From: Saprospiraceae bacterium
GTDB lineage: Bacteria; Bacteroidota; Bacteroidia; Chitinophagales; Saprospiraceae
Reading direction: 5' to 3'
DNA: 33,881 nucleotides
NCBI GenBank assembly: GCA_015490715.1
Contig: WFXH01000069.1
Coordinates: 1-33,881 of the forward strand
Under the pieces are notes generated by a model, which worked only from the letters and a program-made list of their open reading frames with translations, ran no database searches and was not told the DNA's origin. The translations under genes were made by a program, and so were the position numbers. This document shows, one piece after another, positions 1 to 7,574 of the stretch (positions are counted from its first letter, which is position 1; the number at the start of each line of letters is the position of its first letter).

Positions 1-2270
1 CTCTCTCCACACGCCTTCAACGTGTCGACACCCACTATACCCAACTCGTTCGGACACACGCAGTCGTGCACAATCGCATACACCAGCCGACAGCCGTATG
101 CGTCTTCGATCTCCACCTCGTACGCCTCGTTGTCCCAGATCGTGTCCGACACGTACACATCCCCCTCAATACGGCCGTGACCACGCACGATCCGATACGG
201 CGCTCCGCCACCCTCTATGCGAAACCGCACTCGATAGCTCTCCGCATCCCCCGCACAGATCGTGTCCACAGGACCCACCGACGGATCCGGCCGAAACTCC
301 ACGCGCACCGTGTCCTCCCCACTACAGCCCAGGTAATGCTCCTGCCACACAAAGGTATACGTGCCGTAATCGCTCACCTGGACATTCGTTTGGATATTGA
401 GTGTATCGGCGATGTTCACCTGTCCGGGGGCTGTATGGACCGTCCATTTTCCTCCCGGGTAGGAAGTCTTCCCGCTGAGGTCAATCGAGAGCCCACAGAT
501 GGCCGTGTCGGGCATGAGCTGAGGGTTGGGCGCAGGAAGCAGTCGCACGCGCAGGCACGTATCTCGCCCCTCACCACAATCCATCTTGGGATGCACACAG
601 ATCAGGCCGTCTTTAATGGGCTTTCGCGCCGGCCAGAATACATCGATTCGATTCGACAGGCGTGCGTTTTCCGTGAGAATTTTCCCACGGCCTTCTACGA
701 TGGTCCAAACGTACTCACATGCCCCTTCAATTGAATCAATTTCATACGTCGCTGCATTGCCGGCACAGAGCACCGTGTCGCCTCGAAATCCCACCTGTGG
801 TATCCGGACAGAGTCGAGCACTTCTGTAATGCCCGTATAAAAAATGCAATCCTGATTGAGCGTCGAATCTTCAGGATGGAAATACTCCACTCGAACGATA
901 AATTCATATTCGCCCAGCGTATCGCTGAAGGGATCTACCTGTATTTCCGTATCCCAGATGGTATCCAATGCAGGGGTAATCCATCCTCCCGTCTCAATGA
1001 GGTCGCCCTGCAGACATTGCGGCAAGTATTGCAAATTAGCTCGCAAGATGTAATAGCCCGAACAATTGGGACACTCCTTCTCCACATCCACCCGGGGCTT
1101 GTAAAACTCGATGTTTAAGAAGTAGCTCGTGTCGCAGAGGGTCAAATCTTCTCCCAAAGGCGCTTTAAACTTGATCTCTTCATTGCAGGAAGTGCGGTGC
1201 CACACCCTGCCGTCTTCCGTGCGATAGGGAAGACCGTCGCACACAAACACCCATTTTTGACCCTTCTGGCGCTGAGGTAATAGTTCGATCTCTTTAAAAT
1301 AGTACTTACAACACCCATCCTTATCGCGCACTTCGATTTCACACGGTGGATCAATACACGATTCGGTGATCGTAATCGATCCTCCTTCGGGTACTGTCCA
1401 GGTATAGCTGCCCTTATGATCCTCGTAACAGAGCACCAACGGAGGTTCGTACACCTCTGTGGGAGGCTCGGGTACCAATGTCCAGCACTTGGTCTTTTGG
1501 TCGCAAATGGCGTTGGCATTGGAGGGATTGCCCAAAATCCAAGTAACGCACACTTCGACGGGATCTTTCGGCACGGAAAAATTGGTCAGACACTGCATAT
1601 CGTCAAAACCCGGCATGTCCACCCCATCGACGGTCCAGCGTATGTGGGCCTGACATCCTCCGTTGAGTGCTCCCACGCACAAGTCCACCGTGTTGCATTC
1701 GCAATACTTGCCGACGGAATTGAGATCCGGCAGGGGCTCCGGAATTTCGACATTCCGACCGGACCCCACGCGCATCGTATACGTACATACATCCTTGGCA
1801 CAGCCATCTACCCAGACATAGTACACCTTGCACATCTGGGCGTAAAATGTGAATTTAAAGGTCTCTATAAAACAGTTGGCGTTGCATATCACGGGATCTT
1901 CATCGCAAGCGGGATGTACGCCCGCTTGTATACCATAGACACATCCATCCGAGTTTTTACAATCGCTTGAATCAAATTCAAAGGTCAAATCGACATTGTT
2001 GCCGTCGCCCAAAAAGGCCCACCACACTGTGTTGTGCGGACGTCCCACCCCCATGCAAAGATTGGGAGCAGGCCCCGTCGGGTTGTCGTAATCCGGATTT
2101 TGACAGGTATAGCCGTCCAGCTCGCTCAACCCACACAACACATTGGCATCTTCGCAGTTATCTGCACCGGGCGGATTGCATCCCGATTGTGCATGGAGCG
2201 AAGGCGACATCCATGCCAATAGAAAAGAAAAAACAATCCCGTTCAACCACTTCGAACTCCCCATCATCAT
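1..2270 (-). CDS. Large secreted cysteine-rich surface protein, N-terminal part (runs off left edge)
   Basis: About 756 codons are open on the minus strand from an ATG at 2270 to the window edge, so the C-terminus is missing. The first ~28 residues form a signal peptide (basic start, hydrophobic core around IVFSFLLAW, then SLHAQ). A cysteine-rich N-terminal module follows, then PKD-like/Ig-like segments with repeated 'CAG' and 'ICAGD' turns and paired cysteines. This style is typical of long Saprospiraceae surface proteins that end in a T9SS sorting domain; that the missing end carries one is inference. Three ATGs stand in tandem at the start; an AAGG sequence lies directly upstream. The gene begins 42 bases after the stop of the di-haem peroxidase gene in the same direction, and no promoter is visible in that gap, so the two are probably co-transcribed. 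Specific function unknown; adhesin or surface-layer component are possibilities. Confidence 0.85.
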   Translation of the reverse strand, partial: MMMGSSKWLNGIVFSFLLAWMSPSLHAQSGCNPPGADNCEDANVLCGLSELDGYTCQNPDYDNPTGPAPNLCMGVGRPHNTVWWAFLGDGNNVDLTFEFDSSDCKNSDGCVYGIQAGVHPACDEDPVICNANCFIETFKFTFYAQMCKVYYVWVDGCAKDVCTYTMRVGSGRNVEIPEPLPDLNSVGKYCECNTVDLCVGALNGGCQAHIRWTVDGVDMPGFDDMQCLTNFSVPKDPVEVCVTWILGNPSNANAICDQKTKCWTLVPEPPTEVYEPPLVLCYEDHKGSYTWTVPEGGSITITESCIDPPCEIEVRDKDGCCKYYFKEIELLPQRQKGQKWVFVCDGLPYRTEDGRVWHRTSCNEEIKFKAPLGEDLTLCDTSYFLNIEFYKPRVDVEKECPNCSGYYILRANLQYLPQCLQGDLIETGGWITPALDTIWDTEIQVDPFSDTLGEYEFIVRVEYFHPEDSTLNQDCIFYTGITEVLDSVRIPQVGFRGDTVLCAGNAATYEIDSIEGACEYVWTIVEGRGKILTENARLSNRIDVFWPARKPIKDGLICVHPKMDCGEGRDTCLRVRLLPAPNPQLMPDTAICGLSIDLSGKTSYPGGKWTVHTAPGQVNIADTLNIQTNVQVSDYGTYTFVWQEHYLGCSGEDTVRVEFRPDPSVGPVDTICAGDAESYRVRFRIEGGGAPYRIVRGHGRIEGDVYVSDTIWDNEAYEVEIEDAYGCRLVYAIVHDCVCPNELGIVGVDTLKACGE

Positions 2271-2312
2271 CCTTATTCTTTTATCCTTAGATCAGCCAAA
2301 TTTTCAACCCAA

Positions 2313-3707
2313 CTACAGCTTGATCATCCGCCGGACAATGGCCTCTTCGCCCTCAACGATGATGCGCACGAAGTACAAACCCCTCGGAAGGTCTTGCACC
2401 TCTACGCGCACGCGTCCATGCCCCTTCCATTCCTTCAGCCTACGGCCCCTACGGTCGAAGACCATCACTTTCCATGAACGATCCATGCCGAGCTCGAGCA
2501 CATCGACACATGGGTTGGGCCTCAAGACAAAAGGACTGTGGTCATCCTCGTTAGGGCCAGCAACGGCTGTGACGAGCGGCACAATTTCAAGCGTATCGTT
2601 TTCGTCAAAGGGATTTGACCACTTTTCTGCCGTAAAAATAGTAGGGCTCACAAGTGTATTCAGGAAGCTAATGATAGAAACTCTATCGTACTCGCTCAGG
2701 CGTATTTCGTTTTCGGATCCTTGCAGGCGCTCGTCCAAATTGGGCACCGGGGGCTTGGATGCCACCTCTTCGTAGTGTAGCATCACATCATAGAGTGTCT
2801 TTAGACTAAAATCGTGCATAAAGGGGCCAAGTTCTATACCGTCGCGATCAAAGAGATTGCGCAGCGAAGGCGCATTAGTGACGGATGTATCGATCGAGTG
2901 CCCGCCATGGATGACGCCGACAATGCCGTTGTTTTTCGATTGGGGGTCAATGCCAAACTCTGGAGGCACATGGCAGCGAAAACAACCCGCGCCGCCGTCT
3001 TTGGGAAGCGTCATAAACAAGCGCTTGCCGTGATTTTCCATCTCGGTAAAATTCGGAAAATCGACCGTATCGCTTTGCACCATGGCACGCCCCGAATCGT
3101 ATTTGCTGTCAAAGGCGTAGATGCTCCGAACAAACTGCGCCAGAGCCAACTGGATGCGCTCCTCCGTAATGGCCGTGTCGCCAAAGGCAAATTCGAAGAG
3201 TACGGGGTAGTATTCGATTTGGCGCATGCGACGAAGCAGCGAATCCATACCAGGGCGCCCGTATTGACCGCTAAAACCCATCTCGAGATGGTCCTTGATG
3301 GGCACCGTCGCTTGATCCTCCAAACTCTTGGCTCGTTCGTCCCAGAAAGCATGGGGCTCCGCTTTAAACCCCGCATAGGCAATGCGCATGGTGTGCCGCA
3401 ACGGTGGCCCAAAAGCACCACCACTTATGCGAAAGGTGTCGCCAAAGGAAAACTCCTGCTTGTGACAGCTGGCACATGCAATGCGCTTGTTCAAGCTCAA
3501 ACGCTTGTCGTAAAAGAGTACCCTCCCCAACGTCGCCCCTCGATTGGTGATGGGATTGTGCTGCGGTATGTTGTGATGCACGATGTATGATGGAATACGC
3601 TCCCCCTCATAGTCGTATAGCGCATTGAGATCAATGACGCCACCTGCCCAAAGAACCAACAAACAAATGATGGATCCCACACTCCACAATATCCTCTTCA
3701 CCTTCAT
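2313..3707 (-). CDS. Di-haem cytochrome c peroxidase / MauG-family protein with T9SS type A sorting domain
   Basis: 464 residues. A hydrophobic N-terminal export signal (residues 5-23) precedes a two-domain bacterial cytochrome c peroxidase fold. Two CxxCH haem sites are visible: CASCH at 78-82 and CFRCH at 242-246. A conserved FMHD segment near 296-299 corresponds to the region that supplies the axial Met (peroxidases) or Tyr (MauG) near the second haem; Met is present here. Bacterial CCPs reduce hydrogen peroxide using electrons from small c-type cytochromes or act on protein or organic substrates. After the catalytic part, residues ~393-464 form a typical T9SS type A sorting domain (LRPNP start, GLYFVRI, final VRRMIKL), so the protein is predicted to be exported across the outer membrane rather than kept periplasmic. 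It precedes the large surface protein gene. The substrate cannot be told from sequence. Confidence 0.9.
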   Translation of the reverse strand: MKVKRILWSVGSIICLLVLWAGGVIDLNALYDYEGERIPSYIVHHNIPQHNPITNRGATLGRVLFYDKRLSLNKRIACASCHKQEFSFGDTFRISGGAFGPPLRHTMRIAYAGFKAEPHAFWDERAKSLEDQATVPIKDHLEMGFSGQYGRPGMDSLLRRMRQIEYYPVLFEFAFGDTAITEERIQLALAQFVRSIYAFDSKYDSGRAMVQSDTVDFPNFTEMENHGKRLFMTLPKDGGAGCFRCHVPPEFGIDPQSKNNGIVGVIHGGHSIDTSVTNAPSLRNLFDRDGIELGPFMHDFSLKTLYDVMLHYEEVASKPPVPNLDERLQGSENEIRLSEYDRVSIISFLNTLVSPTIFTAEKWSNPFDENDTLEIVPLVTAVAGPNEDDHSPFVLRPNPCVDVLELGMDRSWKVMVFDRRGRRLKEWKGHGRVRVEVQDLPRGLYFVRIIVEGEEAIVRRMIKL

Positions 3708-3771
3708 CGCTTTGCTCCTTTTATATACCTCCCAATATACCTCCCTACTTCAAGGCTCCTACAACTTACAC

Positions 3772-3795
3772 GTGAAATGTGTATTCACATTTCAC
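3772..3795. promoter_or_regulatory. Perfect 10-bp inverted repeat, candidate operator or leader hairpin
   Basis: GTGAAATGTG at 3772-3781 and its exact reverse complement CACATTTCAC at 3786-3795 are separated by TATT. It begins just downstream of the putative -7 element of the peroxidase gene, so it would cover the transcription start and early leader. This position suits a repressor site; a stable RNA hairpin in the 5' leader is the alternative. The regulator is unknown. It resembles a CRP/FNR-type dyad only loosely. Confidence 0.5.
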
Positions 3796-3799
3796 ACTA

Positions 3800-3807
3800 C
3801 AAATCTA
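3800..3807 (-). promoter_or_regulatory. Putative Bacteroidota -7 element (TAGATTTG) for the peroxidase gene
   Basis: TAGATTTG on the minus strand matches the Bacteroidota TAnnTTTG -7 consensus exactly. It lies about 92 bases before the peroxidase ATG. No TTG was found at the usual 17-23 base distance upstream (the nearest is 26 bases away), so only half of the promoter is supported. Confidence 0.4.
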
Positions 3808-3855
3808 AAAAATAATTTCTACGGATACCCCCTCAAACAAAAATTTTTTTCATGT

Positions 3856-3875
3856 GGGAGGAAAATTTTTCTCCC
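3856..3875. repeat. Palindrome in the divergent promoter region
   Basis: GGGAGGAA pairs with TTTCTCCC (8 bp, one G-T) around AATT, between the peroxidase gene and the TPR gene. It lies ~40 bases before the putative -7 element of the rightward gene. It could be a second regulatory site shared by the two divergent genes, or a simple AT-rich hairpin. Confidence 0.3.
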
Positions 3876-3912
3876 CTTACACTGAGGGAATTCTTTCTCC
3901 GTTGTTATTGTG

Positions 3913-3920
3913 TAACTTTG
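3913..3920 (+). promoter_or_regulatory. Putative -7 element (TAACTTTG) for the TPR protein gene
   Basis: TAACTTTG matches TAnnTTTG and ends 20 bases before the ATG at 3941, giving a leader of roughly 14 bases. There is no TTG at the expected -33 position. Confidence 0.4.
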
Positions 3921-3940
3921 GGGCCAAATTCAGATGAGAT

Positions 3941-4858
3941 ATGCGGTATCTCTACATTATCGCGGGAGTGCTTCTTCTCTCCCTCATGTACCATTGTAAA
4001 GCGGAAGAAAAACAAGACATTGAGTTACAAACACTTGAGAAGGCCTTTTATGAGAATCAAGATTGGGAATCGTACAACCTCTACATCGGCAAGATAAAGG
4101 AGCGCCTCGAAAACGCGGAGTTAAAGGCCGAACGGCGTAAAAAGCTCTTGCTCGACGGAGTCAAGGCGGCGGAGACGATGCGCAACTTTCCCGATGCGGT
4201 GCACTTCCAGATCGCGCTCATCCGCGATTTTTATGAAGATCCCGAGACGCCCGACCGCCTCTTCCATCTCGCCAACCTCTACAATGGACTCGGCGAAAAA
4301 GAAGCAGCAGCTATCATCCTCGCCGGCATTGTAAAGACCTTTCCCAATACCCCCGAAGCGGAAAAAGCACAAAATGCGCTCGCTCCCGACTTTCCCGGTA
4401 TTGCCGCCTATATCGATACCCTAAAACAACGCTTCAAAGAGCACAGTACAGAAGATCAGCCTAACCTCGAATGGACAAAAATCATTATGAACGCCGCAGA
4501 AGCCGCTGCCCTTGCCGTACCCCACGACACCTCCCTCGTCCCCGCTCTCCTCTTCAATGCCTCTATACTCGGACAAAACCTCAATGCACCACAGCGCTCG
4601 CTTGAATTGTGTAAGTGGCTCTACGACAAATACCCCGACCATCCCAAATACGGCCCCCTCGCCATCTTCAACTTAGGGGTCCTCTACGAAAACAAGTTTA
4701 AAGATACCGCTACGGCTCGCAAGTACTACACCGAGTTCATCCAAAAATATCCCAATCATTACCTGGCCGACGATGCCGATTTTTTGCTAAAAAACATCGG
4801 AAAATCCGAAGAAGAGATCCTCAAAGAAATCCTCGAAAAAAAGAAAAAGCAGCAATAA
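3941..4858 (+). CDS. TPR-repeat envelope protein, possible lipoprotein
   Basis: 305 residues. The N-terminus has a hydrophobic segment (residues 3-16) followed by Cys19 in LMYHC. This looks like a lipoprotein signal, but His before Cys is not a normal lipobox residue, so lipidation is uncertain. The rest is helical and charged with tetratricopeptide-like units: about 60-125 (a GLGEKEAA turn, then TFPNTPEAEKA) and about 205-290 (KYPDHP and KYPNHYLADDA turns typical of YbgF/BamD-type repeats). Such proteins act as scaffolds at the envelope; no enzymatic motif is seen. The tail is lysine-rich (EKKKKQQ). It is transcribed away from the peroxidase gene and converges on the Smr gene. Start chosen at 3941 because the hydrophobic signal begins there. 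Exact role unknown. Confidence 0.8.
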   Translation: MRYLYIIAGVLLLSLMYHCKAEEKQDIELQTLEKAFYENQDWESYNLYIGKIKERLENAELKAERRKKLLLDGVKAAETMRNFPDAVHFQIALIRDFYEDPETPDRLFHLANLYNGLGEKEAAAIILAGIVKTFPNTPEAEKAQNALAPDFPGIAAYIDTLKQRFKEHSTEDQPNLEWTKIIMNAAEAAALAVPHDTSLVPALLFNASILGQNLNAPQRSLELCKWLYDKYPDHPKYGPLAIFNLGVLYENKFKDTATARKYYTEFIQKYPNHYLADDADFLLKNIGKSEEEILKEILEKKKKQQ

Positions 4859-4865
4859 CCCCACA

Positions 4866-4887
4866 AGCGGAGGCACTATCTCCCGCT
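4866..4887. terminator. Possible bidirectional terminator hairpin between convergent genes
   Basis: AGCGGAG at 4866-4872 can pair with CTCCCGCT at 4880-4887 (7 bp with one bulged C, 7-base loop). It sits in the 27-base gap between two convergent genes and overlaps the stop of the Smr gene. There is no U-tract on either side, so support is weak. Confidence 0.25.
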
Positions 4888-5419
4888 ATCCTCTCAACCA
4901 CAACACTATCGAACCTCCATCCGGCAGGTGTTCAATGCGCTCTATCACCTGGTCGAAGTCCCTCTCAAACATTTGAATGAGAGCCGCTCTCAGCTTCCCA
5001 TCACCCTTGCCATGAATAATGCGAAGATATCTTTTACCGCGTTCGTTCGCCTCCTGTATGAAATCGCGCGCCACCTCTAAGGCATCGTGCAGCTTAAGCT
5101 TCGACGGCGGACGCTTCAACTTCTCCGCCAATGCTTCGGGATGTAAATCGAGCACAGTGTCGATGGGCGGTTTGTTTCCCTTAGAGCCTCTTTGTGGCTT
5201 TATTTCATAATCCTTAGTAGTACCTGGAATACCGCTATCCCCATCTAACTTCGCTATGGGGCGCAACTCGACCTTGAGTACAACCTCAATCCCTTTGGAC
5301 GAGCGTACCCGTACGCAGCGCTCATCTATCACGCCCTCAAAGCGCACAATTTCATCCCTGCGCTCCCAATACAGCTCGTCACCGACCCACAGAGCGTCCC
5401 ACGGTATTTTTCGGCTCAT
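4886..5419 (-). CDS. Smr-domain protein
   Basis: 177 residues. The C-terminal half (about 88-177) is an Smr domain: DLH at 91-93, and IIHGKGDGKLR at 134-144, the signature loop of the MutS2 C-terminal/Smr family. Stand-alone Smr proteins bind or nick nucleic acid, and several act as RNA endonucleases in ribosome rescue or DNA processing; which applies here cannot be told. The N-terminal ~60 residues look like a small beta-rich domain (WVGDELYW, then VRFEGVI), followed by a flexible Gly/Lys-rich linker (65-85). The start lies 41 bases inside the 3' end of purC, so the two genes are translationally close and probably co-transcribed. Confidence 0.88.
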   Translation of the reverse strand: MSRKIPWDALWVGDELYWERRDEIVRFEGVIDERCVRVRSSKGIEVVLKVELRPIAKLDGDSGIPGTTKDYEIKPQRGSKGNKPPIDTVLDLHPEALAEKLKRPPSKLKLHDALEVARDFIQEANERGKRYLRIIHGKGDGKLRAALIQMFERDFDQVIERIEHLPDGGSIVLWLRG

Positions 5420-6341
5420 GATGGCACTGTTTTATACACTGCTCTATGCTGGCTGTAAGAGTCTCAGTATCGGGCGGAGTAGCAGGCGAAAGGGGGCGCC
5501 CGGTGAGCATTTCATACACCATCAGATAGCGTCGACTTACTTCGTCGATGAGCCATTGTGGTAACAAGGGAGGGAGTTGCCCTTCTTCGCCCATAAATCC
5601 CTGTGCGATAAGCCACTGGCGAAAAAACTCCTTCGAATAATGGGGAACATCTTCCCCTCGGGCGTGATGATATTCGTATTCCTCGCGTATAAAATAGCGC
5701 GAGCTGTCGGGTGTGTGGACCTCATCCATCAGGCAAAGCTCGCCGTCCAACCACCCAAACTCGTACTTGGTGTCGACGAGTATCAGGCCCTTCGATTCGG
5801 AAAGGGTGCTTCCCCATTCGTACAGGGCTAAGGCGTACTGTTTTATGCGAAAGAGCGTCTCTGCGTCGACGATGTCCTCCGCTGTGATTTGCGAGGAATC
5901 TACGTCGACGTCATGACCTTCGTGCGCCTTGGTGGTTATCGTGATGATTGGATGCGGTAGGCGATCGTGTAATCGCAATCCGTCGGGCAAGATCACCTCA
6001 TCAAAGCGGCGCACTCCACGCCGATATTTGCGCCAAGCACTGCCTTCGAGATAACCTCGTACGATTATTTCAAGCGGTATCGGCCTGCAACGCACCCCTA
6101 CCGATACCCTACCGTAGAGCACATCGCACAGCCAATGCGGTACAGGAGGGGCTTGGTCGAGTAAAAAAAACGCCGTCAGCTCCGTCAATACCTGCCCCTT
6201 GTGGGGTATCTCAACATCAAAGAGGTGATCAAACGCCGATATTCGATCGGAAGCAATGAGTACACACCACGTTTCACTCCAATAGTACACGTCGCGGACC
6301 TTCCCGCGAAAGTGGGGCCCACCTGCCTTGAAAATGTCCAT
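5379..6341 (-). CDS. purC: Phosphoribosylaminoimidazole-succinocarboxamide synthase (SAICAR synthetase)
   Basis: 320 residues. The enzyme joins aspartate to CAIR with ATP to give SAICAR in purine synthesis, in the cytoplasm. Family motifs are clear: GKVRDVY (13-19, ATP-binding loop), SDRISAFD (31-38), RGYLEGSAW (95-103), SKGLILVDTKYEFG (183-196) and DEVHTPDSSRY (206-216). Its length is at the long, yeast-like end of the family. The last ~35 residues are less conserved and overlap the start of the Smr gene by 41 bases. It begins only 2 bases after the stop of the Nudix-like gene, which indicates one transcription unit. No other pur genes are in the window. Confidence 0.97.
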   Translation of the reverse strand: MDIFKAGGPHFRGKVRDVYYWSETWCVLIASDRISAFDHLFDVEIPHKGQVLTELTAFFLLDQAPPVPHWLCDVLYGRVSVGVRCRPIPLEIIVRGYLEGSAWRKYRRGVRRFDEVILPDGLRLHDRLPHPIITITTKAHEGHDVDVDSSQITAEDIVDAETLFRIKQYALALYEWGSTLSESKGLILVDTKYEFGWLDGELCLMDEVHTPDSSRYFIREEYEYHHARGEDVPHYSKEFFRQWLIAQGFMGEEGQLPPLLPQWLIDEVSRRYLMVYEMLTGRPLSPATPPDTETLTASIEQCIKQCHHEPKNTVGRSVGR

Positions 6342-6343
6342 CG

Positions 6344-6763
6344 CTATATGTTGCGCACCAAATTTCTATCCAGCAAAATATCCTTGAGCTCTTTGAGCAG
6401 GGCATACTCTCGGGGCATCAACCGCTTAAAGGCATCTTTGATGGCCAAATAAGTGCCGTTTTCGAGCTCGGGGATGAGCTCTTTCAACCGGGCTTTGACT
6501 AAGTGGATATCCTGCTTAATCAATCCCCGAATCGAGGGGATTTCGTGCCAATCGCCTTCGATGGCGACGGCCTTGATGGGCTTGCCGTCCCCATCGGTTT
6601 GGGCTTGAAGCTCGATGATATCATCGCTGCGCAGATTGTCTATCGATATTTGAGCACCTGAGGGCAATACCCACTTGTCGTGATCGCGCTTGATCATCAG
6701 TATTTCCAGTCCCTTTTCGTGAAATCGATACACTATGAGACGGACGTGATCCAATACCTTCAT
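6344..6763 (-). CDS. Nudix-fold-like protein lacking a recognisable Nudix box
   Basis: 139 residues. The first ~35 residues (VRLIVYRFHEKGLEILMIK, then WVLPSGA) look like the opening strands of a Nudix hydrolase. The catalytic signature GX5EX7REUXEEXGU expected after that is not visible; the segment after the LPSGA turn has no REUXEE helix. It is therefore probably a non-catalytic or strongly diverged member, or an unrelated fold with a similar start. It is followed after 2 bases by purC. A link to nucleotide metabolism is suggested only by this neighbour. Confidence 0.7.
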   Translation of the reverse strand: MKVLDHVRLIVYRFHEKGLEILMIKRDHDKWVLPSGAQISIDNLRSDDIIELQAQTDGDGKPIKAVAIEGDWHEIPSIRGLIKQDIHLVKARLKELIPELENGTYLAIKDAFKRLMPREYALLKELKDILLDRNLVRNI

Positions 6764-6795
6764 CGGACGAACAATTAACGGCGATTTTTAAATCA

Positions 6796-6803
6796 CAAAT
6801 GTA
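6796..6803 (-). promoter_or_regulatory. Putative -7 element (TACATTTG) before the Nudix-like/purC/Smr genes
   Basis: TACATTTG matches TAnnTTTG and lies about 33 bases before the ATG at 6763, in the 48-base gap after the preceding gene. No TTG is visible at the usual -33 distance. It would allow the purC group to be transcribed apart from the upstream genes. Confidence 0.4.
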
Positions 6804-6811
6804 GCACAATT

Positions 6812-7510
6812 TTACTTTTCTACAGCGGGCCTTTTTACTTTGAGCATGGGGGAGAGTAAAATATCGTAGAGCGTCATGATGACGAAGGGGGCAAACTCGT
6901 CCTTGTCGAGAGGAGCCACGTGTTTGAATGCCCGTGCCGGATATCGCATCTCCTTTGCGGAAGCATCGAAGACCGCAGCCTCGCGATTGCCAATCATGAT
7001 GGCTCGATCGTCGCCTTCACGGCGCAGATAAGCCACGATCTGGTTGGTGGATGGGTCAAAATACGTGCCTTCAGGGCTCATCTCCCCTACCATTTGATTG
7101 TCGACATATACGCGAATGAGCTCTGGAGTAGCGTGAAACAAGAGCTCATTGTGGGCGGTTTTTGCGAGTAAGAGTCCGACCCTGGATCGAGGATAATACT
7201 TCAGTGCAAACAGCACTACAGGCTCGTCGTAAATCGTCTTGAGTACCCCGGCACGGATCACAAAGCGCTTTTTGTCTTTTGCCTCACGCACATCGAGCTT
7301 CCGTCGCAGCAGGCCGAGATCTTTGTTTTTTAGTGCAATGGGGTTTTCCTTTAATTCGCCGATGAGCTGACGGAGCTGACTGAGGTCCTTGGCCAGTGAT
7401 TTGCGCGTGCCGGGCTTGTATTGCAGGGCTAAACCCGCCATTTTCAACAGGGCCCAGATGGCTCCGGCAAAGATGAGTAAGACCTGTAATAACTTGACAA
7501 ACGCGTTCAT
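6812..7510 (-). CDS. Membrane-anchored hypothetical protein
   Basis: 232 residues, not recognised. One N-terminal transmembrane helix (about 5-28: KLLQVLLIFAGAIWALLKMA) is followed by a basic stretch and a soluble region. That region alternates short strands and charged turns (FVIRAGVLKTIY, ELIRVYVDNQMVGEMSPEG, DDRAIMIGNREAAVFD), suggesting a beta-rich domain. No catalytic motif is evident. It sits between the sigma factor gene and the Nudix-like gene, same strand, with a 64-base gap after the sigma factor stop. Start at 7510 is the first ATG before the hydrophobic segment. Confidence 0.75.
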   Translation of the reverse strand: MNAFVKLLQVLLIFAGAIWALLKMAGLALQYKPGTRKSLAKDLSQLRQLIGELKENPIALKNKDLGLLRRKLDVREAKDKKRFVIRAGVLKTIYDEPVVLFALKYYPRSRVGLLLAKTAHNELLFHATPELIRVYVDNQMVGEMSPEGTYFDPSTNQIVAYLRREGDDRAIMIGNREAAVFDASAKEMRYPARAFKHVAPLDKDEFAPFVIMTLYDILLSPMLKVKRPAVEK

Positions 7511-7514
7511 GCGA

Positions 7515-7522
7515 CAAATTTA
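7515..7522 (-). promoter_or_regulatory. Possible -7 element (TAAATTTG) directly before the hypothetical gene
   Basis: TAAATTTG on the minus strand ends 4 bases before the ATG at 7510. If used, transcription would start at or about the initiation codon, giving a leaderless message. No -33 TTG is present at normal spacing. This may be chance. Confidence 0.25.
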
Positions 7523-7574
7523 GCTCTAATTTCGCCAAGCGTGCGATTACAGGTATAAAATCGTTGGCACAAAA

